Source: Nereocystis luetkeana (taxonomy: Eukaryota; Sar; Phaeophyceae; Laminariales; Laminariaceae). From it: a stretch of DNA of 64,000 nucleotides. The position numbers and the translations under genes are program-made. Under the pieces are notes generated by a model. It ran no database searches, was not told the DNA's origin, and saw nothing but the letters and a program-made list of their open reading frames with translations. Below, piece by piece: positions 10,876 through 64,000 of this stretch (positions within the stretch are counted from its first letter, which is position 1; each line of letters begins with the position of its first letter). The stretch spans positions 428,060-492,059 of the forward strand of contig JARUPZ010000030.1 in the NCBI GenBank assembly GCA_031213475.1, given 5' to 3'.

Positions 10876-12039
10876 CTACTGCTGCTGATGCTGGGGCTGC
10901 TGCTGATACTGCTGCTGCTGCTGCTGCTGGTGGTACTGCTGCTGCTGCTGGGGTTGCTGCTGTTGCTGATGTCCACCCTTGAACCTCTCGCCTCTCCTGT
11001 TCCTCCTTTCCCCTCCTGGACCCGCACCTCCACCACCGGCAGGCTGCGCACCTCCGGCGTACAAAGCATGCTGATCTACCACTCCCCGCACACCCAATGC
11101 CTTGGGAACCATCTCCTTGTCTGCCCTATCGTTGGCATACGCGTCACGGATGATCTCCTCGATCTCGGAACGGGGGATGGACGGGTGGGAAAGAATGGAC
11201 TTACTTTGTATCATGCAAGGACGAGAGGTTCGTTACTATATGGCAATTCACTTTCCTCTACACTCTTGCCACAGCCTAACATAGCCAGCTCATCCGTTGC
11301 CTTATCTACCCTACCTAGGAACAGCACGGGGTTTTCGTCCTCGGCCATTCTGATGGTATCGAATCCGCGCTGTAGCCTATACGTGGCAGCTATCTTCCTG
11401 GCATGTAATAGTCTTCTAGTTCTTTACAAGCACCACTCGGCGATATTGCCTCCTGCATTCTAACCTCCACCACCGCCTATCCAGTCATCGATCCACCATC
11501 AACCCAAAGACTAGTCGCGCATCCCTAATCTCTTGAGGAGAGTGCCTGGATGCTAGCTCCCCCTCCGACACCCTCGCGTCACCAACCATAACAGGGTTTG
11601 GTGTGTTTTATACATGAAGGCACCCTAGGGATGACAGGTACGCTTCAAACTTACTGCGCCATATACTAATGTGGGCTTCTATGTTATCGAACTTTGGGGG
11701 TTTCGACTGGGATAAACTACGGCGGTAAAAATAAGTAGTTGGTGACATGCCTGAATGGGTTCCCAGCCCAGGTGTCGGCACCGTCGACGCTGCTTGTTCC
11801 CTCGCAGCTGCTTCTCCTCTCGCCGCCCCACCGCCCCCCTCCTCCGTTCCTTCTCACGGCGCGTCCCTCTCGGCGCCCAGCCTCTGCTCCTCTATCATCC
11901 TTTCCAGCACCTCGATGTTCTCTTGCATCTTCAGCATCTTCTCACTTGCCACGCTTGCTTCCTGACTAGACATGCCATCTGAACCAGACATATCGGAAGG
12001 TTCCCACCTCCCTACGTTGGCCTTGGCTACGCTTGCCAA
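10876..12039 (-). pseudogene. Copia Gag N-terminal half, copy B, with the same in-frame UGA
   Basis: The ATG at 12039 starts a 61-residue coiled-coil segment (EKMLKMQENIEVLERMIEEQ) ending in TGA at 11854-11856, at the position equivalent to copy A. The capsid-like part downstream is more damaged than in copy A, with shifts around 11240-11500. The 3' part (MIQSKSILSHPSIPRSEI) is open into a shorter poly-Gln tract. Confidence 0.8.
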
Positions 12040-12346
12040 TAGAAGATCACCGGCTCACTAGTGTGCTGATTGATCTATAAAGGTATAGACGCAGCTGGCA
12101 CGGGAATGCGTGGCTGACTCCAGACAATAACACGGAACTCCTCTTGTATACTATATATCCGAGCTGTCGAGCCGATTCGCCTCATATGGAGCTACATCTA
12201 ACGGGTGACAGCCCATGGCGAAGCGGGCACGTGATTATCCACTACATTGCCGGCACAATGAATCTCCCATTTGTCCCGCAGATTATCCGCCTACATCTCC
12301 CGTTTTCATAGTCCCACATCAATATATGGAACTCCCTAATGTTAGA

Positions 12347-12432
12347 TGGGACATCGCCGTCGTGTTTCTTGAGCACAATCAATACGTTTTTTATCAGTAG
12401 TGATTTCATCGCGCACGGTGATAAAAGATGAC
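12347..12432 (-). repeat. 5' LTR-like block of Copia copy B
   Basis: The minus-strand reading shares GTCATCT, ACCGT-CGCGAT, TATTGA-TGTGC and ACACGACG with the block between the two elements, at the same spacing. It lies just outside the degenerate primer site at 12336-12346. Ends are approximate. Confidence 0.55.
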
Positions 12433-13954
12433 GTACGTATTACCAGTATGTGATACGAATATCAGAGCGCGGATGAACGATACAATCTCAGCAAATATTA
12501 AAAGTAGCACCGCTGCGAATCGCTGTGGACGCAACGACAAGCACGGTGCAAGTACAAGGTGTGCTACGGTATGCCAACGCCAACCTGCGACGTAAGAAGA
12601 CGGTGCCGGACATGCCGACGTAGGGAGAAGCGCCTGTTTTGAATGTGTGTGGGAGAAAAAACTACGTGGTATGTTGTTTTGTTTTGCACTTTCCCACTCT
12701 AAGTTGCTAATAATAATATAGAGTGGGCATCAGAGATCGCTTGATTAAAGTATCGTTTTTTTTTATAACCAGACGAACCATACGGTTGTAAGTAGATACC
12801 TGGTACCTGGTAGCCTACTACTGTAGATAACTTGTATATACGAGTAGCATATTCGCCTTGCATGTTGCTTGCTGCAAGAAGTGCCAAAACTATTCCGCTG
12901 TATAGTGCTCCTCGAAAATCAGTCACGAACCGATTGTGATGTTTAGGGACCCCAGACACGAGTTTCCGTCAGTCCCAAACGATGATGATTGCAGCGACCC
13001 TAGAAACGATCTTCCGGCAGCCCTAAAACAAGGCAATGAGGCTCAGCGACCCCAGAAGAAGCGTTGTTCCAGTGTATCTAACGAACGATGACGTTCTTAC
13101 TATTAATTGCAGAAGGCGTTCTCCCCCGGCAATCAACAAAAACATCATGGGGATCGATCCCGAAGAACGCCTCCTCTCCGAAGATCCCACGTTTGATATT
13201 GTGGCCACTTCGGAAGCCCCGGCAGTCCCAACGTACAGTGCTGTAGCGGTTCCTAAAGGTTTATTCACGGCCATCCCAAGCGATAGTATGTTTGCAACGA
13301 TCTCGTACAACACCTTTCCGGCGACTTAGCGTTGAGGCGACACAGGTGGCCGGAACCCGCGCGTTGCACAATGTGGGCGTAAACAAACTCCTTGCCGAGA
13401 CATCGAGCAATGTAGCACACCATTAGGCGTGCCGAGTTGAGAGCTTGCCTATACCTTGTGAGGTTTGATGCGTTGTTCAAAACCTCCACAAGGAATTTTT
13501 GAAGTCCACGATGTGTGCTGTGAACCCACGGTGGTGCTGATACCTCGGCAGTCCCTGCCAGTGATGCTTGATATCGCATGCTTTCACGCAGCAATACCGG
13601 AAGCCCGCGATCAATATGGTGATGATAGCGAAAACAGGCTTAATTGTACCAATCGTCGAAGGGGTCGGGGTTTGAACCGCTGTAAGTGTTGGTATTCCTC
13701 AAGGCGTTGGTGATAGTAATAGTATTGCTCTGCCAGGAACGGTCACAGTTGTTTACTTGGTACCTAAAGAGGTGGAGCTATATCGTCCTATTGTTCCGGG
13801 AAGGGGGTACGAGTAGCATTTTTTCATAATTCTTGGTACCTGGTATATATGGAAGGCAGGTAATGAGCGTCCAAACGTTGGAGGCATCTCTACTAGGAGC
13901 AAGAACGTTGCTTCGTCCTGAAAGGGATGTGGGGTCAATGGTCGAATGACTGAG
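12433..13954. other. Intergenic, no recognised gene
   Basis: AT-rich at first, with TACCTGGTA twice in tandem (about 12798-12814). From 12950 to 13720 the sequence is GC-balanced, with loosely repeated phrases (CAGCGACCC-AGAA; GGCAGTCCC). Both strands have open stretches of about 95 codons, but none resembles a family I know. A rotted tandem-repeat gene is possible. 13915-13954 is a copy of the short family E repeat in reverse. Confidence 0.5.
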
Positions 13955-14574
13955 TACGTCCCCCACACCAGAAAATAAATGAAGTCATTAGAGCTGTCTT
14001 CCAGATGCAAGTCAGCCTCACAAACGGTTCTTAGTAGGATGAAGCTCACCCTTCAGGCGACCCACCGAACATCTCACGGTGCTTCGCGCTTGGTGCAAGC
14101 AATGTCTGGTCGGTGAAAGCTCAACGTTCTCCGTCCCGGCATTGTAGGGATGCGAGGATCCATGGTCATTAGAGTACGACCATGCATGATATCGAGTACA
14201 CCCCCCCACACACAAGGGAATTCATCGTATCACGTAGTGTTCATGGGAAGGCACCCACGAGGCAGTTACATAGTACTACTATTGCAGTCTCTGGAACTGG
14301 CTACACCGGAAAATAAATTAACTCATTGAAGCTGTCATCTGTATGCAAGTCCGCCTCACAAGCGGTTCTTAGTAGGATGCAGCTCATCCTTAATGCGACT
14401 CGCCCAAGACCTCACGGCGCTTCGCGCTTGGTGCAAGCAATGTCTGCCTGCTCGGTGAAAACCCGACATGCTCCGTCCCGGCATTGTAGGTATGCGAGGG
14501 TCTATGGTCATACGACTACGGCCATGCATGAGATCGAGTGCATCTTTCCTACCGAGTACCCCCCCCCACGCTGT
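13955..14574 (-). repeat. Two tandem copies of the G/C-tract-ended repeat (family D)
   Basis: 13955-14205 and 14206-14574 share ACCGGAAAATAAAT, CGGTTCTTAGTAGGATG, CTTCGCGCTTGGTGCAAGC, GGCATTGTAGG-ATGCGAGG and CATGCATGA-ATCGAGT, and both end in a C run. The second copy is longer on the left. Other copies: 32128-32482 (same orientation), 35570-35925 (opposite), and shorter pieces at 21650-21850, 27830-27955, 34250-34400, 39712-39778, 45110-45212, 47405-47575 and 57600-57690. Confidence 0.8.
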
Positions 14575-17500
14575 ACACCCCTACCCCACGCTATCCCATG
14601 GTGGCCACAAAAGGCGAAACAGGAAGGGCATACGATATGCAAAGCAAAACAATATTTCATACGGAAAAACAAAAAAGTACGAGTACACAAGATTTGGAGG
14701 TGTCTCAATTAGGAGTAGGAGCGGCGCTCCGATTCGAAAGTGGTGAGTGGTCAATGGTCAAACGACTCAAGCGATCAACAAATGAGTACGCCCCCCCCGA
14801 CACACACACTCACGCACCTTCGTCACTTCATCCCTTCTCCAGGAAGCACCGTGGGATAACCAAGAGAAGCCATATACCTCAACCACATATTAGAAATCGT
14901 AATTTGTGGTAGCTCTGAGCTGTCCGCTAAAAAACCCAAACCAAACAAAAAAACGTGTGCGTGGGATGATAAGGTACCGTCCTAGGTTGCGCCAAAGGGT
15001 GGAGGGTTAGCCTAGACAGCTTTGAGGTCGGCCGTGGGTAAGACTACACTGAGCTGGGGGTGGTGTTAGCAGGGTTTCAACGAAAAAAACGTCCCTTTTC
15101 CGGTTCGTGCAAAGTGTATAGTAGGGCGAACCAAGCTGTTCCATGGTATACTTCGTTTGGCGTGCTGTACCGCCTCAGATAGAAACAGGACCCACGGAAT
15201 CGATAGGTGAACACGGCAGTCGTAAAATGGTATCTGCGCTATACGGAAATGATGCTATCGAGTTTTACCCCCGCCAACATGGGTTGTAGCATAGTTCCAG
15301 CGCGCAGAATGATTATGGACTGAAACGGCCCTTACTTTTTCACGTCCTAGTGACCCTGGTAGTACCCAGGGGAGCCCACGGCCTCAGGGATGTAGAACGC
15401 GGGCAACCGATATACCCCGTCGCTTGAAAAGATTGGCACCGACCAGGTCGGTCCAAGTCGCAGCTGACATATTTGTATTAGTCTGATAGAAAAAACGGGC
15501 ACCATGTGTCGGTGCCAGCGATCAAAATATTACGAAGTTGTAGCCGTCGTCCGAGCACCATTAGCCGTTTCCTCGCCCCGGCCAAGTTCAAATAAATCCT
15601 CGGAGCAAAGAGAGTCTCCCGTGTCGTACGTTTTTTTTTTGTCTCACCCTATTTCCTATCAACATCGACGAGTTGTTGAGTCACAAGGCAGTAGAAGGCC
15701 AGCTGCCATCGTCAGTGTATTTTACCTGTAATAGGCTGACCTGCATAGGAATAGACAGATCGATAGGTAGATCGAGCGGGCGCTGTTCTGCCAACAACAA
15801 CTAACTACAACAACAAAAAACGGGTACGAAGTCGCCCGACCCAATGGTCATCATCTCAAGAGGGCCAAAGTCCAGCCGGCGCCGTTTTACAGGAAAGTAC
15901 CCCCTTACGCGTGAATTGACGTCTAAAACCACGTCGATGACGTCACCTGGTCGACCAAGGCTATTCGAATTGACACACGCTTGCTCAGTACAACCTCACA
16001 GATCCGGCGCAAAACATCGCAAGCTGACCCCAGTCAGAATCGCCTTAATACAGGAAGCGGCATGCAACGCCATGAAATCGGTACGGCCGACAATTGAATG
16101 GGAAGCGCACACTTTAGCCAGTGGGGCCTGTGAGACCTCCCAAAATATTCTACGGGGGGGGGACCCATGCCTCCCACGAAAAAGAAAAAACTTCGGTGAG
16201 ATTATGGCAACGAGGGTTGTTCGCCACGAAGTGTGGAGCCCGGGTCCCTAAAACAGAACGCTTGGCTAGTATATATTGTACTCAAGTCTCCCACTCACGA
16301 CAACTTTCCCACTCACGACTCGCGAACTTGAGGAAGTGAAAAACCGTCTAGATTCTCTAGGAGCGCAGAGGATTCGGGGGGGGCGGGGGGGGCGGGGGGG
16401 GGGGGGGGGGCAGTTTCTGATTTTTGGCGATGGGACGGAACATACCGGTCACAGAAAGAAACACACTCTAGCGTCGAACACACCAGTGTCCGTACAAACG
16501 TCCACTCACCTTTGCTCTTGGTATATGCACCATGGGGCTCGATTGCATCTACAATACGGACAATCCCTTTCACTCCCCCTCACTGTTACCGGTAGCTACA
16601 TACGGCTCCGGGGGGCGTGGGTTCAGCACTTTCGCACACTGGTGCGGCTTGTCGCACCCGGTTGTCTCCTCCTCTGAGCAGGCGGGGGGGGGGGGGTCTA
16701 ATATAAAGCCCTGAAACGCTCCTTAGAAGCAGACGCGTATACGTTTAATAGGGCCAAAAACAAATTTGGAGAAAACCACATCTCGCAGAGCTACGTACAC
16801 GAAGTGAAAAGCTCGATTCGAAATTAAACTGCCCATAAGAGCACACATAACACCACGCAAACAAACAATAAAGAGCGACACAATCCAGAAGGCAGGAGCG
16901 CGCAGCCCAAACAAAAAAGGAGGCCGAACTAAGTGCTACCGCCAGCGGTCAGCACGTATTTGTCATCGTGTGTGTCCCGGCATTCCTTGGTACTACACAT
17001 GTTTTGTACTCCCAACTCCCATCACTACCATGGTAAGGGGTCCAGCCGTTAGCGGTGCTACAAGAAGGGGGTGGTGATGGCAAGCATTCGTCGGCAAGGA
17101 TAGCTCTCGTCTCCGCTCGGTGCTTATGGTGTCGCCAACAAAAGATGAGAAAAAAAGGCAAAGGCCTATGAAAAAAAAGCAGAACCAGCGGGCTCTCTAA
17201 GTCTCTCGCGCCATCACCTTTCTACATGTTTACAGCATGACGTATGGGTAAAAGGCGTGAGCGAGACACCATCATTCGTGGTCTTCTCGTGAAAATAAAC
17301 CAATACCTGGAAAGCTGTTGCGGCTGCTCCTACTGCCCCCCGTCTCTGCACAACCTCAACGAAAACGTTTTTCTTGCAAATAAAGAAGAAAATAAGACGA
17401 CCCTTGATAGCGTTGTTCTCGGAAATGTGTCAAAACTCGCAAGCAAGCAAGCAAGAAGCAGGGAAAGTAAAACAGATTGAACGAAGAACAAAGAACAGCA

Positions 17501-17797
17501 GTGAGTATATATACCACGCACCAGCAAAATTGCCCCCGGAGCTGGCTGCCGTGCAGGCGTTGTTTACACAACCTGCCCGTGCGGTCCGCAACAGTCAGCT
17601 CCCGAAACAAAAAACTAATATCCATCTACTCGCGCCCGACACGCAGTCCTCTCCCAGAGGTATCATCCTTCTCCTCTACTCAACATATCGAGACTTGTTC
17701 CTCATTCGAGTGTACTCTTTTTTACGACTTTCGGAATCGAATCCGCCCTGTCGCGTTTCCCCCCGGGGGGGGGGGGGTATTCATTTTCATGAGATGG
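14575..17797. other. Intergenic region downstream of the P450 gene
   Basis: No gene recognised. A reversed copy of short repeat family E lies near 14712-14800. Long G runs with a few C at 16376-16411 and another G run at 16682. An open stretch of 135 codons at 15844-16251 (plus) has no motif I know. The part nearest 17798 should contain the P450 3' UTR, with a G/C run at about 17761-17777. Confidence 0.5.
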
Positions 17798-61228
<43,431 letters not shown>

Positions 61229-63737
61229 CCTCTCCTCCTCCTTCGAGTCAAAGAAGACACACAATAAAGAAGCAGCGTGTTACTTTGAGTAATATAGCCC
61301 TCCTCTCCTTCCTCTCCGTCTCCTCCTCTTTCTTCCTTGTATTTCCTGTTCGCCTCCTCGTAGCCCCCTTCCTCCTCCTGTTTTGCTGGTAGGTGTTGTG
61401 TGCACGATGGAATATGTATTTCTAGAGAGTGGCGGGTTTTTGATGGTCTGGTGGTGGTGGTTGGTGGTGGTGGGGGTGATGATGGTGGGCGGTGATGTAC
61501 GTTTTAGTTTGAAGAAGCCCAGGAACTGTCCTGGGCTCTGGAGATCCTTCGGCGCTGCAGCAGCACAATAAACAACAACAGCAGCAGCAACAACAACAAC
61601 AGGAGAAATGTATGTACAGCAGTAGAAAATAATTTCAGGATAGATATGATACGTCATACGATTCGAGTGAGCCCCACCACAAAAAAAAACAGAAAATAAT
61701 TGTGGAAGATGCCAATCCTCTTCTCCTGGCTCCTCGATCGAGGTGTTTCTCTTTAAATACTTCAGTTTCGGAGAGATCTGCAGAAATTTTTCTTCACGTA
61801 CGAAAGTACTTAAAGTATACGAGTATAGATAGGTAAAAATACATACCTGGTACGATACTACGTACCAGGTACCAGGTACCAGGTATCTCATTTTCGTCTC
61901 CCCAAATTCAGAAAAAAAGAAATATATACCCAGGGTAAATTTGGTACTGTCTGTAGGTATAACAGGTATTAATGATTTCTGCGCCCTGTACGTAGATTTT
62001 TCGTGGTTTTCCCCTTTTGTGGACTGCCTTGGAAATAATATTTTTGCCGAAACTCCGCAACCAAAAATAAATCTACACCGCCACATCGCGCTGCTACTCC
62101 CACACTGCCTGCTGGTTATATTTCTCTTGGAAATAAATGGTGGCAATCTCTCGGTCATCTTACAAAATAGTAGTACTCTGTATACGAGTGTGCACCTGTC
62201 AGGGTACTGCAGCTGTACACCAGGGGCGGTCTGATCTGTGCGATACACACCCACCTGCTAATACTATGTTACGTACTACAAATATGTCGGTCTTTAGAAA
62301 TCACATGATCAATACAGCCAGCAGAAAAAATCAAGCGCTGGTACTAAATAGTGTGAATTGAAATTCTACTTTTTTTTGTGTTGAGGATACGATATTGATA
62401 TAGTATTTTTTTATGTTCAAGATTTTCCTGATTTTTCCAAACATACAATGTACATGTGAAATTTAACTTTCCTGATTTTTTTGCTTCAGGAGAACTTCAC
62501 AAATAGAGACAGAACGCTTCCGTATCTTGATACATATCTCCAATAACTACTTCCAAACTTCGGAAAATCTGGAGAAAAAGCTTTCCGATAATAATAAGGA
62601 TAACTCTACGTATAATTAGAACGACAACATTAAACCGAATGAATGAAATACGATATATATGCACGAAAAACATTTTTTTTCAAGATATTATGGATGGATA
62701 TCATTCAATTCACCATGCTGCAATTAATTGAGAAATTTGAAATTTGCTGGACGAGCAATTTTCCGTATTACTCCACTACTACTTCGTACCTACATCAGCG
62801 GTAGGTACCCACCCCATTGTTAGTGCGTCCGGGCGCGAGGGTCCCTTTCATATAGCGACGTCCCTCAACAAACTTTGACCTCGGCCCCTTAAAAGTGGGC
62901 CTGATCGTAAGGAGTGCCTCAAGAACGGCCGATACAACGGCGTGCGGAACAGGGCAATAAGGCGCTGTGGTCGTAGATAGATGTATGATGCGCTGTGATC
63001 TCGTCAGGCGACGGATACAAACTACCTGGTAGTGGTTTAGTACCTGGTTGTACATTCTTCGACATATTACTACAACAGGCGCAGAATACTTCCGTTGCCC
63101 ACCGCACTTCTTGCTCCCTCTCTCCGAGGGCGCCTGAAGAATTATTTTTCGACACCTCCTCACGTCGAATTATTCAACTTCGGCCCACCCGACAGGGGGA
63201 GGGGGTACCTGACACCGCTCTCTCCCTCTACATCTACGCCTGGGCAATACCTACATAAAACTGAAATCAGAAGGGAAAAGGGTAGAGAGCCGCCCCCCTC
63301 CCTACTTGACACTACTATTAATAGGGAAATTGGGGGACGGAAAAGAGCCGCCCCCCCCCTGTTTGATACACAGGGAATCAGGAGACGGTAGAGAGCCCCC
63401 CGCCCCCTGTTTGATAATAATAGGGAAATCAGGGGACGATAGAGAGCCGCCCGCCTCCCTGCGTGGTACAAGGGCAAATCAGGGCAGGACGGTAGAGGGC
63501 CGTCCCCCCCCCCCTGCTTGATGCGAAGCCTTCCATATTACTACTGTATCATAGTACTGCTACATACAGTAGTACTTCGCATACATACGGCGGCGATCTA
63601 TGGGCCACAACTAACTGCGTAAATAATTGCGTTGATTGCATCAGCAGTGAGTTGTACTAAGTAAGGCGCTATTAGTATGAGCTCGCTCGAAGTTGGACCA
63701 GAAGGCCCCGAAGGGTGGTGGGGTCGGCAGGCTTGGC
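61229..63737. other. P450 upstream flank
   Basis: Just upstream of the start codon the coding strand is purine-rich (GAGGAGG-type, 61285-61385). The minus strand is open for 324 codons (61280-62254), but composition is repeat-like and includes translated TACCWGGTA copies, so I do not call it a gene. Four TACCWGGTA motifs occur at 61846-61890. No core promoter could be placed with confidence. 63170-63520 holds four degenerate copies of a GCCGCCC-C-run-CCTGTTTGAT-type repeat. Confidence 0.5.
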
Positions 63738-63829
63738 TTAACCCCTTTAGAACCGCAGTCCCGTTTGGGGACAAAACTACTTGAAATTTGAATGGTTTGT
63801 CCCCACATATGGGACTGCGGTTTTAAAAG
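63738..63829. mobile_element. TTAA-type hairpin element (MITE family 3), copy 4, right end truncated
   Basis: TTAACCCCTTTAGAACCGCA at the left. The right arm stops at GGGACTGCGGTTTTAAAAG, lacking the final GGGTTAA. Confidence 0.85.
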
Positions 63830-64000
63830 CCACTGTGAACGAGGGGGAGCGAAATGTCGACGGGTACGTCATCGCTGTTGGAAACGAGTACGGCAATGGC
63901 TGGGCTCTCGACTACCCTGAATTACAACATGCCATTTATTATATACCAGGTATGCCCGTTTAACCACACGACGACGCAGCGCCCCCAACCAAGCAGCAAA

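Larger units (their letters stand above)
6165..12346 (-). mobile_element. Ty1/Copia-type LTR retrotransposon, copy B (degenerate, with an inserted MITE)
   Basis: Same domain order and nearly the same sequence as copy A, in the same orientation. It differs by scattered indels, a shorter poly-Gln block, a 247-bp insertion at 7758-8004, and a frameshifting T-run near 9846. In copy B the gag zinc-knuckle and protease segments are still fused in one frame. The PBS-like site at 12336-12346 is mutated compared with copy A. Confidence 0.92.

Noticed and set aside
61280..62254. 324-codon open frame on the minus strand just upstream of the P450 start
   Set aside because: No motif, low-complexity ends, and it contains translated TACCWGGTA repeats. 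It ends in a stop before the P450 ATG.
62795..63163. 122-codon minus-strand frame upstream of the P450
   Set aside because: The 3' half looks mildly protein-like, but there is no motif or splice partner, and its 5' half is AT-rich repeat.

Overview
The window is eukaryotic, intron-rich and dominated by repeats. There are no bacterial-style operons and no rRNA. The Copia retrotransposons, GT-AG introns, GC-rich exons set in AT-rich introns, dense trinucleotide microsatellites and several MITE/SINE families would fit a multicellular alga. A stramenopile, perhaps a brown alga, is my guess, but it is an inference and nothing in the sequence proves it.

Layout. (1) About 145-12432: two degenerate Ty1/Copia elements lie head-to-tail on the minus strand (copy A ~145-6092, copy B ~6165-12346). 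They seem to share one very short LTR between them. Each has gag with a zinc knuckle, protease, integrase, a Pro/Ser-rich linker, reverse transcriptase and RNase H, and all of these are broken by stops or frameshifts. Copy B also carries a 247-bp inverted-repeat element whose empty site is still visible in copy A. (2) 12433-17797: intergenic sequence with repeats and no gene I recognise. (3) 17798-61228, minus strand: one cytochrome P450 gene. I traced it through 13 exons that join in phase without a stop (1,830 coding nt, 609 residues). Its 12 introns make up about 96% of the locus, and intron 1 alone is about 24.4 kb. All the usual P450 marks are present: N-terminal anchor, proline-rich hinge, C-helix WxxxR, I-helix AGTETT, K-helix ExxR, PERW and the heme-Cys loop. 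(4) 61229-64000: upstream flank with repeats.

The introns act as a trap for small mobile elements: a 97-bp TTAA-flanked hairpin, a ~110-bp TA-flanked hairpin, a ~250-bp inverted-repeat family, SINE-like elements (one nested with a 16-bp target duplication), and a repeat family ending in G/C homopolymers. A short near-palindrome, TACCWGGTA, occurs roughly 35 times, almost all to the right of 40 kb, where under one copy is expected by chance. Long AAC and purine microsatellites in the introns are consistently oriented so that the P450 pre-mRNA carries the GUU or pyrimidine strand. The P450 gene is the only cellular gene I can support; the other small ORFs in the introns are doubtful.
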